This document shows, in pieces, positions 18,623 to 27,666 of a DNA stretch of 64,000 nucleotides; the first letter of the stretch is position 1; every line of letters begins with the position of its first letter. The notes beneath the pieces were generated by a model. The model was not told the origin of the DNA, did no database searches, and worked only from the letters and a program-made list of their open reading frames with translations. The stretch is from GM7GCV1 sp965221105. Its GTDB lineage: Bacteria > Pseudomonadota > Gammaproteobacteria > Pseudomonadales > GM7GCV1. The stretch is taken from assembly GCA_965221105.1 (NCBI GenBank), contig OZ244871.1, positions 434,001 to 498,000 of the forward strand, written 5' to 3'. The translations under genes were made by a program, and so were the position numbers.

Positions 18623-18713
18623 TGGCGGTGAGGGAGGGATTCGAACCCTCGATACCGTATTAGGGTATACTCCCTTAGCAGGGGAGCGCCTTCAGCCACT
18701 CGGCCACCTCACC
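18623..18713 (-). tRNA. tRNA-Ser (anticodon GCT)
   Basis: 91-base class II tRNA with encoded CCA: acceptor GGTGAGG/CCTCACC, anticodon stem CTCCC/GGGAG around CTGCTAA (anticodon GCT), a long variable arm, and T arm GAGGG-TTCGAAT-CCCTC. It is complete and lies next to an integrase gene. Confidence 0.96.
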
Positions 18714-18719
18714 GGGGGC

Positions 18720-18908
18720 CGGGCATCATACCACAAGACAGCAGTCTGGAGAGGCCTCGATTCCTCCGGTGCCGAAGACAGATTGCCGCGATTGTCAGTG
18801 TCGAGCGCATCCTCAGTTCTCGCCCCGGAGGCTTTCTCACACTGGATTTTTTCGCAGATCTCCTCTCGGCGAACAGATACGTCTTTCAGTCCGTTGGCTC
18901 CCAGACAC
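18720..18908 (-). pseudogene. csrA, 5'-truncated diverged copy
   Basis: Codes the C-terminal part of CsrA (KDVSVRREEICEKIQCEKAS) upstream of the intact tRNA-Ser. It aligns base by base with the complete csrA at 24.65 kb but differs at many positions and lacks the first 35 or so codons. It is best read as the csrA-tRNA-Ser junction of a related strain brought in with the island. Confidence 0.8.
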
Positions 18909-19192
18909 AATACACTATTCGAACAGACAGACCCGATTTGCGACCGTGGGTCACATTTTTCTCAAAATCTCTCCTCAAGCAAAGAGAACGGCCGGACAAA
19001 AAATCACACAGGAGAAATTGTTAATCGGTGATGTACCAAAACTCTCCGCTGATATTTTGGATATCGTCACGCAACATGGCATTCACTAGACAGCCTGATG
19101 CTGAGCACCTTGACTACCTGATGGTGTCATAGCGACCGAGTGACAGTGATAGATCTTTTCTGTTGTTTACCTGTTATGTGATACACAACATA
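18909..19192. other. Unassigned stretch
   Basis: No gene recognised. A frame ending at 19089 (KLLIGDVPKLSADILDIVTQ) looks protein-like and could be a C-terminal fragment, but its family is not identified. Confidence 0.4.
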
Positions 19193-19546
19193 ATGGGTAA
19201 TAGACAGAATGAGCAGACAACTGTCAGCATCAATTCCGGAACCGGCCGCTGCCGAAAAGAGCATCCAGAATATCCAGCCGCCCAAACCTGCCAAAAACTG
19301 GTGCGTTTTCTCGCGTTGCTGGGCTTTGCCTATGCCACTATATTCTTTACTTTTTACGTGCCGTTTAACTGGTTTTCCCTGAAAGCGAACAGCTTTCCGG
19401 AGATGCCCAGCTACATGACGGTTGGAATATGCGGGGAGGGGACGAAATACGCGTACCTGAGGCGGGAAGTGCCCATACCGAGCACACACTCTCTCGCGAC
19501 CCCGCCGGACGATATCAGGTTGTCAATAAAGGCAAGCAGAAACTGA
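19193..19546 (+). CDS. Hypothetical protein with one membrane segment
   Basis: 117 codons from an ATG at 19193. Residues around FLALLGFAYATIFFTFYV form one hydrophobic segment; the C-terminal half (AYLRREVPIPSTHSL) is of ordinary composition. No family is recognised. It directly precedes a broken membrane-protein gene and may itself be a fragment. Confidence 0.35.
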   Translation: MGNRQNEQTTVSINSGTGRCRKEHPEYPAAQTCQKLVRFLALLGFAYATIFFTFYVPFNWFSLKANSFPEMPSYMTVGICGEGTKYAYLRREVPIPSTHSLATPPDDIRLSIKASRN

Positions 19547-20312
19547 TTGGGAAAAACCAGGTTCAGGCACAGAGGTACAACTGCACATGAAATCTCAAGC
19601 CATACTAAACTGAATCTATTTGGTGGCTATTGTGGAACGCTGTATTTGATAGTGGCCCTTACAGGATGGTGGCTCATGGCTGGCTACTGGCCTTTACACA
19701 GCCCCACTGACAATGCACAGACTATTGCCGGTTTTGATCAAACGGATGAATTGCTATGGATGCGTTTGGGATTGAGTGTGCTCACGTTTGCATCGGTAAT
19801 CATGTTGTTTTTCACCTCTGCTGTCTCCATCCAGATACCTGACAAAGATAGAAGGATCTGCCGGCACACTCACTTTCTGCAAATTGCTGGGCGGGTGCGC
19901 TATCGCAATGCTGACCTTCTACCCGCCGCTGTGGTGGCTGACTGCTGCTTTCAGGCCTGAGGTTCGCTCTCCGGAACTGACTTGGCTACTCAATGATATC
20001 GCCTGGCTGCAGTTTATTGGCGGAGTTGCAATCTTATGGACGATGTATATCGCCGTGGCTGTCGCAGCATTTATTGATGATGCCGAACAGCCTACATTCC
20101 CACGATGGTGCAGGTTTTACAGCCTGTTTGTTTTAATGGGAGAAATTCCCGGGCAATTGCTGTTTTTGTTCAAGACCGGACCCTTTGCCTGGAACGGGCT
20201 CATTTCATTCTGGATTGCCGGAACACTGTTTTTCAGTTGGTTTGTCGTTATCGGAGTCCATATCGTAAAGGCATGTCATAGAGAACAGCGGCAGTATCAG
20301 GCCAGCACATGA
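19547..20312 (+). pseudogene. Four-helix membrane protein of unknown function, frameshifted
   Basis: Two overlapping frames together make one membrane protein. The first gives LYLIVALTGWWLMAGYWPL and LTFASVIMLFFTSAVSIQI; the second continues EGSAGTLTFCKLLGGCAIAM, WLQFIGGVAILWTMYIAVAV, GEIPGQLLFLFKTGPFAWNG and a final helix. The FKTGPFAWNG segment is characteristic of an uncharacterised integral membrane family in proteobacteria and mycobacteria. The frame changes between about 19840 and 19855 (near CAAAGATAG). A single indel would explain it. Confidence 0.65.
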
Positions 20313-20358
20313 AAACCTCGGCAGTCGCTGATGTCGCAAGGCAACCCTGATTAGGTCG

Positions 20359-21047
20359 CTAATCGTTCAGGCCAAAATGATATCGGTATTCGCTTGTTCT
20401 ACTGGCTCTCCGCTCTTTTCGCTCTTCCGGTGAATACCAGGTTACTTCTGCGGGCAGCGCTTTCGATAAATCAGCCCGCTTTATCACTTTTATGGAACGC
20501 AACGCGCCATCTGCACTTTTTAGTGATTGGGGAAGTAACTGCCAGCGAATGAAGAAAAGCCCATTGTGGAGCCTCTGCGGATCAATCCAGTTGCCGCGCC
20601 TGGGGGATTTTGACCCAGCCATCACTGGGGAATTTTAAGGTGACCATCGGGGGAGGTATGATTCTTGAAGTCGCGAGAGAGTGACCAGGGATCCCACACC
20701 TCCGCTCCAATATAGTCAGCATCTAAAGGATCAATCGTCACAATCAGAGCCTCATCATCCGCCAATTCAAACTGCCCGCTGGATGAGAGGCCCCAGCCAC
20801 CGCCACGAAGATAGGGCTCACCCATGGTATTGGGTTGTTCGCTGGCAAAACCTCCGGTGTTGTTTAACCACCAGTCGAGCACGTGAGTCGCACCTTCCAG
20901 CATGCTGGATGCTCGCTCTGCCAGTTGATCCATATCAGGTGCTGAATGGTTCGTAGCTAGTATAATAAATTTTAACCTATTGTTTTTATTGACCGTATAG
21001 TGGGTGCGCCCGTTGCATTTATCACTACTTAGCACTACACATCTCAA
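20359..21047 (-). pseudogene. DUF1214-like protein fragment, disrupted
   Basis: Two consecutive frames (GATHVLDWWLNNTGGF and DPLDADYIGAEVWDPWSLSR, then GNWIDPQRLHNGLFFIRWQL and AEVTWYSPEERKERRA) resemble the C-terminal half of a DUF1214-like family in which an N-W-[IL]-D motif precedes an R-W-Q strand. A TGA at about 20622 and a change of frame separate them. The N-terminus is also missing. Function unknown. Confidence 0.5.
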
Positions 21048-21190
21048 CCCTGTCCGGCAAAAGTCAGGTACGCTAATTCTGATCGACTTCTCTGATGTAC
21101 GTAGTCATCTCGTCCAGTATTTGACCATTGGGCTTTACGCAAATAAGATGTATTAATATCTAATACAGATAACTATATCCCGAGGTTGAT

Positions 21191-21436
21191 ATGCCAAGAA
21201 ATACAAGTGTGACCCTGGGCGAGCACTTTTCAGAATTTGTAGATAATAAGATCGCGGCTGGCAGATTTGAGTCGGTAAGCGAAGCGGTGCGAGCGGGCTT
21301 GCGATTGCTAGAGGCAGACGAAGCCAAACTCGATATTCTTAAGAAAACCCTGGCGGAAGGTAAAGCGCAACTTGATCGTGGCGAAGGCGTCGATGGCGAA
21401 CAGTTCATGAATTCCCTAGTGGGACGGTATGAATAG
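21191..21436 (+). CDS. parD: ParD-family antitoxin
   Basis: 81-residue ribbon-helix-helix antitoxin: NTSVTLGEHFSEFVDNKIAA, FESVSEAVRAGLRLLE and an acidic C-terminal tail ending in FMNSLVGRYE. A typical length for ParD/CopG antitoxins. It should neutralise the overlapping ParE and repress its own promoter. AAGATGTATTAATATCTAAT upstream is A/T-rich and likely holds the promoter. Confidence 0.9.
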   Translation: MPRNTSVTLGEHFSEFVDNKIAAGRFESVSEAVRAGLRLLEADEAKLDILKKTLAEGKAQLDRGEGVDGEQFMNSLVGRYE

Positions 21437-21734
21437 ATGCACGCTTCACCGAATGCGACTAGAAGCCTCGAATACATCGGTGAATGCGTATTCGCTAAAT
21501 GAATTTGGCAGAAAACAAACCGCCATCTACCTTGGAAACCTTCATAATCGAATGGAGTACTTGGCAGAAAATCCCAAGCTGGGAACCCAGCGCACAGACT
21601 TATTTTCTGATGGTAGCTGTTACAGCTACTTTGAAGGCTCTCATACGATCTATTATGAAATTGCCAACAAAAACACAATCAAAATCATTGACGTTTTTCA
21701 TCAGTCGATGGAGCCAAGTCGCCATCTAGATTAG
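21429..21734 (+). CDS. parE: ParE-family toxin, likely frameshifted near its start
   Basis: RelE/ParE-fold gyrase-directed toxin. The body YSLNEFGRKQTAIYLGNL, RMEYLAENPKLG and IDVFHQSMEPSRHLD is a good ParE. The first 20 residues of this frame do not fit. An alternative ATG at 21437, right after the parD stop, gives MHASPNATRSLEYIGE, which does fit, but in another frame; the two join only if one base near 21490 is removed. The gene is therefore probably broken, or the toxin uses the odd N-terminus. Confidence 0.75.
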   Translation: MNRCTLHRMRLEASNTSVNAYSLNEFGRKQTAIYLGNLHNRMEYLAENPKLGTQRTDLFSDGSCYSYFEGSHTIYYEIANKNTIKIIDVFHQSMEPSRHLD

Positions 21735-21763
21735 TTTTCAGACGCTCTTTTAGTCGCCCGCTG

Positions 21764-21893
21764 TAACTACTCGCCCCCCTTGACATCATAGGAAGGCGAT
21801 TCTATGATGTGTGCGTTTCATGAGTGCACAGGGTCAGGGGCAACGCATATTTCAGTTCCAAGGCGACGGCGGGGGTGTGTCAGGCGCTGATCG
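21764..21893 (+). repeat. Repeat copy 2 with 5' end of a D12-class adenine methylase
   Basis: Nearly identical to 17060-17190. Here the methylase frame reads GNAYFSSKATAGVCQALIAL then IPP before it diverges at about 21910 into unrelated sequence. The ATG of copy 1 is AGG here. Flanks differ from those of copy 1 on both sides. Confidence 0.65.
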
Positions 21894-22078
21894 CGCTGAT
21901 ACCGCCAGCGGAGCGCCTGGCCCCATGCCGGCAAGCCGGCAAGCCGCGCATCCAAGTGTTGCCGGACTTGCGGCGGAAGGCCAGCCCGATCAGGGACATC
22001 GCCGACAAGTCCGGATCCAAACTGCGAGTCGAATGAGCTATGATAGCTGCCTCCGAGCAAAACCGGGATCATTCAGCC

Positions 22079-22266
22079 ATGTCAAAATCACCCCCCCCCC
22101 CAAGAATCAAGACAATTCCGCTGGCAACCGCAGCGGCGAACCCCGCAAACGCTCCTGGCGCCCGCCGACAGTCAGGACGGTCGATCTCGGCCAGACACGA
22201 GCCGGCACCGGCAAGTTTCGAGATTTCGCTGAAACCCCAACGTATGAACCAGGGTTGACGAGCTAG
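22079..22266 (+). CDS. Short peptide gene with an 11-base poly-C tract
   Basis: An ATG at 22079 codes MSKS and then runs into eleven C. With the present tract length the frame ends at 22258 in low-quality sequence. One more C would join the start to a better frame, ending GEPRKRSWRPPTVRTVDLGQ, TRAGTGKFRDFAETP and TYEPGLTS at a TAG (22264-22266). That tail, short and basic then glycine/threonine-rich, resembles small peptide precursors but no biosynthetic genes are near. Family unknown. Confidence 0.35.
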
Positions 22267-22359
22267 GAACTTGCGCCGTAGAAGCTTTTGGTGGGCCGCC
22301 CCGCCAAGGGCGGCGCGCGAGATGCTCGCGGCGCAGGTCTTGCGTGCTGCGCTTTTTCT

Positions 22360-22700
22360 TTGCCCATTATTACAAGTAACCCCCGTGCCAGTCTGAAGCG
22401 CAACACTGGATGCATATCCAGCCTGCTTGATGGAGGGCGGGTTGCGGTGGTGGAGGAGAAGCGCCGGATCGGGGACTGGGAGCTGGGTACGATCGTTGGA
22501 GCGAGGCACAGGGGTGCCCTGGTGTCACTCAGTGGATCGGGCCTCGAAGTATACGTTCCTGAGGCGGGTGGATGTGAAGACTGCCGCGGCGGTGTTCTCC
22601 GGAATGCCAGCCGGCCCCTGAAGACGATCACACACTCATTCATTCAGAACGCTCCAGATGGATGGGTGGGGGTTCGTGTGGCCGGACGACAGCGGGAAAG
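22360..22700 (+). pseudogene. IS30-family transposase fragment, frameshifted
   Basis: VAVVEEKRRIGDWELGTIVG and, in another frame, VDRASKYTFLRRVDVKTA are the start of the IS30 DDE domain (GDWE and VDR..KY motifs). The frames switch near 22530, and both ends of the gene and its terminal repeats are missing. Confidence 0.75.
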
Positions 22701-23056
22701 CTCGTGCATCGCCTGAAGGTCTGTGTCAGTATGCCCTGACGTCGGGAGTGATGCCAGTGGTGGCCGAAATGGATGCCCGGGGGGCAGAATGATCCGCTGC
22801 CGCCCCCTCCCTCCATTCGGGCTCCGCCCTCATGGAGGGAGGGGGGCGAATGATGCACTTCAGACTGGAAGCGGGGGGGGGGTTCAAAGAGTACGATCAA
22901 ACAGTACATTGCCAAGGCTATGGTGCATTGTTACCAGCTAACTTATGAGGTCTAGCATTGTCCAACGTGACATGCGACGAGAAAGCCGTTGAATTTTGAT
23001 TATGGTAATGACCATAGTAAAATTTATCGTGTCATCTAACGCGCATAATCGGGCGA
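22701..23056. other. Unassigned region with G-rich tracts
   Basis: No gene recognised. It holds a ten-base poly-G run (22872-22881) and an inverted repeat CCTCCCTCCAT/ATGGAGGGAGG near 22806-22843. An A/T-rich part just before 23057 likely carries the promoter of the next antitoxin. Confidence 0.45.
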
Positions 23057-23341
23057 ATGAGAAAGATGAATACTGACAAGAGCATCGACGGACAGGTGGT
23101 CAAGGCGTCCGAATTCAAGGCGAAATGCCTCAAGTTCATGGATCAGGTAGCCAATACCGGCAACGAACTCGTTATTTCCAAGAATGGTCGGCCGCTGGTT
23201 CGTCTGACCCCTTACCAAAACAAGCCTGCCAGCCTGTTCGGTATAAACAGGGGTAAAATCAAAATACTGGGCGATATCATCGAACCGTTGGACATAAAGT
23301 GGGAAGCGAACCTGCTCCCACCCGGGGACACTGAAGCTTGA
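23057..23341 (+). CDS. Phd/YefM-family antitoxin
   Basis: 94-residue antitoxin (91 if the second ATG at 23066 is used). VVKASEFKAKCLKFMDQVAN and ELVISKNGRPLVRLTPY are the classic Phd/YefM fold; the C-terminal tail is the toxin-binding part. It overlaps the PIN toxin frame by four bases (TTGA), so toxin translation would be coupled. Confidence 0.9.
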   Translation: MRKMNTDKSIDGQVVKASEFKAKCLKFMDQVANTGNELVISKNGRPLVRLTPYQNKPASLFGINRGKIKILGDIIEPLDIKWEANLLPPGDTEA

Positions 23342-23736
23342 TCCTGCTCGACACGCACGTCATATTATGGCTTCGAGCCGGAGACGAACGGTTGGGGCCG
23401 TTAGTCCGACACAACATCGACCAAGCTTGGCAATCCGGTGAACTTGCTGTTTCTGCTATTTCATTTTAGGAAATTGCCATGCTCAAGGGCAAGAACAGAA
23501 TCCGTTTCCCGGAGCATCTCGAACATTGGCGCCGGGTACAACTGCAGCAGGGAATGGTCGAGATTCCACTGGATGGCAATACAGGCGTGCGTGCAGCTGA
23601 ACTCAGTAATTTCCGCGCAGACCCTGCCGACCGATTGATCGTCGCCACCGCTCTTGAGGGCCATCGTCTTGTCACTGCAGACGCGCGCACGCTCAAGTGG
23701 CCTGGCAAACTTGACCGGTTGGATGCGACTCAATGA
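23338..23736 (+). pseudogene. PIN-domain toxin with an amber stop at codon 44
   Basis: From a TTG in the antitoxin stop the frame reads ILLDTHVILWLRAGDERLG and ELAVSAISF, then TAG, then EIAMLKGKNRIRFP to DPADRLIVATALEGHRLVTA and a stop at 23736. The PIN family has Trp in the SFWEIA motif at this point, so TGG became TAG by one base change. All other catalytic positions (Asp5, the Glu after the stop, DPADR) are intact. The 132-codon length is otherwise normal. The toxin should be inactive unless the stop is read through. Confidence 0.88.
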
Positions 23737-23994
23737 GCATTGTTACTGGATACTTTTTTTACAGGGTGGCTGAACTGTATCAATGAACGCTATTTTCGGA
23801 TGCCCGTTCCACTATGAAGTACAACGGATGATTTGAGCAGGAGGCCAGATGACGGCGATACTCTCCTCCGAAATTGCGGGTGGCCGTCAATAAAACGCCG
23901 GAGAATCTTTGCGCATCCTTTGATTTCCCCAGAACGTTGTCGGTGAAAGACGGGACGCTCACATTCGCGCCGTCTCAATAGCGCCTCGCGGTCG
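23737..23994. other. Unassigned region
   Basis: No convincing gene; the sequence appears to be decayed coding DNA next to the modA fragment. Confidence 0.4.
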
Positions 23995-24190
23995 TAGACG
24001 CCTGCCGGAACGTGCGCCGGATCCCCGATGACCAGAGGCATTTCGCCGAGCGCGGCCAGCAGTGTGTCCGGGTCCGCGAGGCTCACGCTTTGATCCGAGC
24101 CCTTATGCCTTATCACCACCAGCCGGTTGCCCAGCAATTCCTTGCAGCTGCCGGGCACCAGCAGGCGGGCGTCGTTAAGGGCGGCACCAT
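23995..24190 (-). pseudogene. modA-like molybdate-binding protein fragment
   Basis: LLVPGSCKELLGNRLVVIRH and LLAALGEMPLVIGDPAHVPA followed by GVYDREALL are diagnostic of ModA, the periplasmic molybdate-binding protein. Sequence on either side does not fit ModA, so only about 65 codons remain. Confidence 0.7.
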
Positions 24191-24412
24191 GGAGACTGCA
24201 CCCCTCCATTTCCGTCCGGATAGGCAAAGGAAAGGAAACCTTCATTGGGCGCGATCCGGTATTTCTGTGTGTTGCCGACGGCAAGCGGGCGCAAATGAGG
24301 ACCACCTTATTGCAGGTGCTGGCAGTTCTGTCATTCGGTATTGAAACGACAAACCTTCGAAAGCTTGGGTCGCCTGCATCCGGGTGAATTGTAAGATACC
24401 CGGAAGGTACGT

Positions 24413-24545
24413 CTACATTGGAAATACCGCCTTCGCGTTCGAGAGCTCCTCCGCCTTGTCCGCGATGACGCGCTGCGCGAGCGTTGCGAAGTTCGGCACC
24501 TTCCGCCCGCAGAACGGGTCGCCGCCGTCGAGCACGCTTCTCTTC
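24413..24545 (-). pseudogene. C-terminal fragment of an unidentified protein
   Basis: SVLDGGDPFCGRKVPNFATL and AQRVIADKAEELSNAKAVF to a TAG stop look like a genuine protein end. The frame begins exactly where the tRNA-Ser half stops, so the rest was cut away. Family not recognised. Confidence 0.4.
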
Positions 24546-24549
24546 TTCA

Positions 24550-24580
24550 GGAGCGCCCTCAGCCACTCGGCCACCTCACC
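24550..24580 (-). pseudogene. 5' half of a tRNA-Ser gene
   Basis: Acceptor 5' strand and D arm of tRNA-Ser (GGTGAGGTGGCCGAGTGGCT) downstream of the intact csrA, ending at the 5' side of the anticodon stem. The rest of the tRNA is absent; foreign sequence follows. A break near the anticodon is a known crossover point for tyrosine integrases. Confidence 0.8.
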
Positions 24581-24646
24581 AGGGGCCGGGAATCATACCA
24601 CAAGACAGCAGTCTGGAGAGGCCTCGAATCCGCCGGGATTCAGGGG

Positions 24647-24889
24647 TCAATCATCCTCCGGTGCTGAAGACAGATTGCCGCGACTGTCAGTGTCGAACGC
24701 ATCCTCAGTTCCCGCCCCGGAGGCTTTCTCACACTGGATTTTTTCGTAGATCTCCTCGCGGTGAACAGATACATCTTTCGGTGCGTTGACTCCCAGACGC
24801 AGCTTATTTCTCTTCACGCCCAAAACCGTAATTTTGATGTCATTCCCAATAACTATGGTTTCCCCGATACGACGTGTCAAAATTAACAT
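24647..24889 (-). CDS. csrA: Carbon storage regulator CsrA
   Basis: RNA-binding global regulator that blocks translation at GGA-containing leaders. The first 55 residues (MLILTRRIGETIVIGNDIKI, RLGVNAPKDVSVHREEIYEK) are standard CsrA with Leu4 and the Arg44-region VHREEI kept. The 80-residue protein has a tail of about 20 residues (GTEDAFDTDSRG...) longer than E. coli CsrA. Position between lysC and tRNA-Ser matches the order in pseudomonads and relatives. Confidence 0.96.
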   Translation of the reverse strand: MLILTRRIGETIVIGNDIKITVLGVKRNKLRLGVNAPKDVSVHREEIYEKIQCEKASGAGTEDAFDTDSRGNLSSAPEDD

Positions 24890-25009
24890 GTGAAGTTCTC
24901 TCTCATCTGGACCTGTATCTTCCGTGACAGCAATTTACGACTCAACCTGAAGGAATACTACTGGAATTCGTAGCGAATTTGTCATCATTATCGACAATAT
25001 TTCTCCGTT

Positions 25010-26248
25010 TTATTCGCTTTCGTCTTCGGCATCCCGATCCAAACCAAATGCCGAGTGGACGCTGCGCACCGCAAGTTCCAGGTAGCGCTCGTCAATAATG
25101 ACCGTGATCTTGATCTCCGAAGTGGTAATCATCTGAATATTGATGCCCTCCTGGGCAAGCGCTCCGAACATGGTTGCGGCCACACCTGCGTGAGATCGCA
25201 TACCCACACCAACGAGCGCAAGCTTGACAATCTTGTCGTCGGTTTCTATACCGGAGAATGCGATTTCTTCCCTTAATCCCTCCAGTACCGCAAGGGTTGT
25301 ATTCATATCATTACGATGGATGGTAAACGAGAAGTCGTTGATGTCGCCATGGGCAACATTCTGGATAATGACGTCAACTTCAATATTCGCGTTCGCAACT
25401 GCTCCAAGTATCCTGGCGGCGACGCCAGGCTGCTCGGGAACATTGAGAATGGACACCTTGGCCTCATCCCGATTAAATGCAATACCAGAAACAATGGGTT
25501 GTTCCATAAGGGATTCCTCTTCAAACGAAATCAGTGTGCCGGGACCTTCTTCAAAACTGGACAGAACCCGCAGCGCAACCCTGTATTTGCCAGCAAACTC
25601 AACCGCCCTTATCTGCAGCACCTTTGAACCCTGGCTTGCCATTTCCAGCATTTCTTCAAAGGTGATTCGATTCAGGCGACGGGCGGAGTCGCAGACTCGA
25701 GGGTCTGTTGTATATACGCCATCAACATCGGTGTAGATGTGGCATTCCTCCGCTTTGAGCGCAGCTGCAATGGCGACAGCGGAGGTGTCCGAACCACCTC
25801 TGCCCAGAGTCGTAATGTTGCCCTCTGCATCAACTCCCTGAAACCCGGCAATGACCACCACCTTGTCCGCATCAAGATCAGCCCGAATCACGCGGTCATC
25901 TATACTGCGAATGCGAGCCTTTGTGTGGGCTCCATCAGTCAGAATCTTGACCTGACCACCTGTATAGGAGCGAGCCTCCTGACCACGGCTTTTCAGGGCC
26001 ATGCACAGCAGAGCCATGGTCACCTGTTCCCCCGTAGACACCAGAACATCCATCTCGCGAAGGTCAGGCTCATCCTGTATCTCCTGAGCCATGCCGATAA
26101 GGCGGTTTGTCTCTCCGCCCATCGCGGAGACGATGACCACGACCTGATGGCCCGCCGTTCGGGCTGCGAACACTATGTCGGCCACGGCGCGGATACGCTC
26201 CACCGAGCCAACAGATGTTCCACCGAATTTTTGAACAATCAATGCCAT
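25010..26248 (-). CDS. lysC: Aspartate kinase
   Basis: Phosphorylates aspartate, the first step toward lysine, threonine and methionine. 412 residues from the ATG at 26248, where homology begins with ALIVQKFGGTSVGSVERIR; seven extra codons upstream are not conserved. Kinase signatures TLGRGGSDTSAVAIAAAL and TDVDGVYTTDPR are present, followed by two ACT domains (VSILNVPEQPGVAARI and LVGVGMRSHAGVAATM) that give feedback control. asd, the next enzyme of the pathway, is 11 kb away in the same core block. Confidence 0.96.
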   Translation of the reverse strand: MALIVQKFGGTSVGSVERIRAVADIVFAARTAGHQVVVIVSAMGGETNRLIGMAQEIQDEPDLREMDVLVSTGEQVTMALLCMALKSRGQEARSYTGGQVKILTDGAHTKARIRSIDDRVIRADLDADKVVVIAGFQGVDAEGNITTLGRGGSDTSAVAIAAALKAEECHIYTDVDGVYTTDPRVCDSARRLNRITFEEMLEMASQGSKVLQIRAVEFAGKYRVALRVLSSFEEGPGTLISFEEESLMEQPIVSGIAFNRDEAKVSILNVPEQPGVAARILGAVANANIEVDVIIQNVAHGDINDFSFTIHRNDMNTTLAVLEGLREEIAFSGIETDDKIVKLALVGVGMRSHAGVAATMFGALAQEGINIQMITTSEIKITVIIDERYLELAVRSVHSAFGLDRDAEDESE

Positions 26249-26430
26249 TGTGAACTCATTGCCAGGCACGCCAGCGGCGCATCAGGCTGATGTGCTGGCG
26301 TGAAAACCCAGCTTCAAAAAAGGGCGCATATTTAACACTATACACATGCAGAATCCCAGCTCTGCTCCAGCCCTGCCAGCGCTGGACCGGGATGCACGAC
26401 ACAACAAACTCTCCCGTGTGGCGAGAATGC

Positions 26431-27624
26431 TCAGCTGAGGGTGTCAAAAGCCCGGAGCAGGTCTTCCTTGAGATCATCAACATCCTCCAGTCCCACCGAT
26501 ATCCGCACGAGGTTCTCGGTAATCCCAGCCTCTGCGCGTTCATCATCGGTCAGTCGACCATGAGTGGTGGTAGCCGGATGAATGATGGTTGTCTTGGTGT
26601 CGCCCAAATTCGGCGTAATGGACATCAGCTCGGTGGCATCGATCAACGCCCATGCCTGCTCGCGGCCGCCTGTGACACGAAACGAAAGCACGCCGTTAAA
26701 ACCGCTCTGTTGTGTGAGCGCAAGTGCATGCCCGGGATGCGTGTCCAGCCCGGCATAGAACACCTGTTCAACCAGCGAGTGCTCACCGAGCCAACGCGCC
26801 AAGTGCCTGGCACTTTCAAAGTGTGCCTGCATACGCACTCGCAAGGTTTCCAGTCCCTTTAGAAATATCCAGGCATTAAACGGACTGAGCGCTGGTCCAC
26901 AGGATCGCACAAAACCGAGTAACTCAGCCGTGTCGTCCGCAGACCCAACAATTGCGCCACCAAGAGCACGGCCCTGCCCATCGATATATTTGGTCGCCGT
27001 ATGCATCACCAGGTCAGCGCCATGCTTCAAGGGCTGTTGCAAAATCGGAGTGCAAAAACAGTTGTCGACGACCAAGCGGGCACCCTGCTGGTGGGCCAGG
27101 TCGGCCATTTGGCGAATATCGGCAATTTCACTCATGGGATTGGAGGGCGTTTCCAGGAACAACATGCGGGTGGTGGGACGTATCTCCCGCGTCCATGCCG
27201 CCATATCAGTGAGTGGCACAAAACTGATTTCGACACCAAACCTGGCGATGTACTGTGTCAGCAATACGCGGGTACTGCCGAACACATCGCGGGAACAGAT
27301 GATGTGGTCGCCCTGGCGCAGAAAGGTCATGCACAGCGTCAATATGGCAGCCATACCGGATGATGTAGCCACTCCATCCTCGGCTCCCTCAAGCGCTGCA
27401 AGACGCTGTTCAAATGCGCGTACAGTAGGATTTGTATAACGGGAGTATACGTTTCCCGGCTGCCCCTGCGCCATGCGCTCTTCGCCTTGCTGACAGCTGT
27501 CAAACACAAAGCTCGAAGTCAGGTACAACGCCTCGGAGTGTTCGCTGTGCTCTGAGCGGTACTCTCCTCCGCGCACCGCACATGTGTCCGGGCGCACAGT
27601 GTCGTGCTTGAATCTTCTGGCCAT
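26431..27624 (-). CDS. metZ: O-succinylhomoserine sulfhydrylase
   Basis: PLP enzyme of the Cys/Met metabolism family making homocysteine directly from O-succinylhomoserine and sulfide. 397 residues: YSRYTNPTVRAFEQRLAALE, SSGMAAI, the cofactor lysine in HTATKYIDGQGRALGG, and SITPNLGDTKTTIIHPATTT near the C-terminus. The stretch KYIDGQGR and the neighbour purF are as in Pseudomonas metZ. It starts 43 bases after purF on the same strand and is likely co-transcribed. Confidence 0.95.
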   Translation of the reverse strand: MARRFKHDTVRPDTCAVRGGEYRSEHSEHSEALYLTSSFVFDSCQQGEERMAQGQPGNVYSRYTNPTVRAFEQRLAALEGAEDGVATSSGMAAILTLCMTFLRQGDHIICSRDVFGSTRVLLTQYIARFGVEISFVPLTDMAAWTREIRPTTRMLFLETPSNPMSEIADIRQMADLAHQQGARLVVDNCFCTPILQQPLKHGADLVMHTATKYIDGQGRALGGAIVGSADDTAELLGFVRSCGPALSPFNAWIFLKGLETLRVRMQAHFESARHLARWLGEHSLVEQVFYAGLDTHPGHALALTQQSGFNGVLSFRVTGGREQAWALIDATELMSITPNLGDTKTTIIHPATTTHGRLTDDERAEAGITENLVRISVGLEDVDDLKEDLLRAFDTLS

Positions 27625-27666
27625 TATTCTGGTCGCTTGCCCCTGTACATTCTGAAGCCGATTTTT

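Noticed and set aside
17206..18699. Extended integrase start within the tRNA-Ser region
   Set aside because: The added 91 residues are read through tRNA and spacer; the ATG at 18426 has GGAGG and starts the arm-binding domain.
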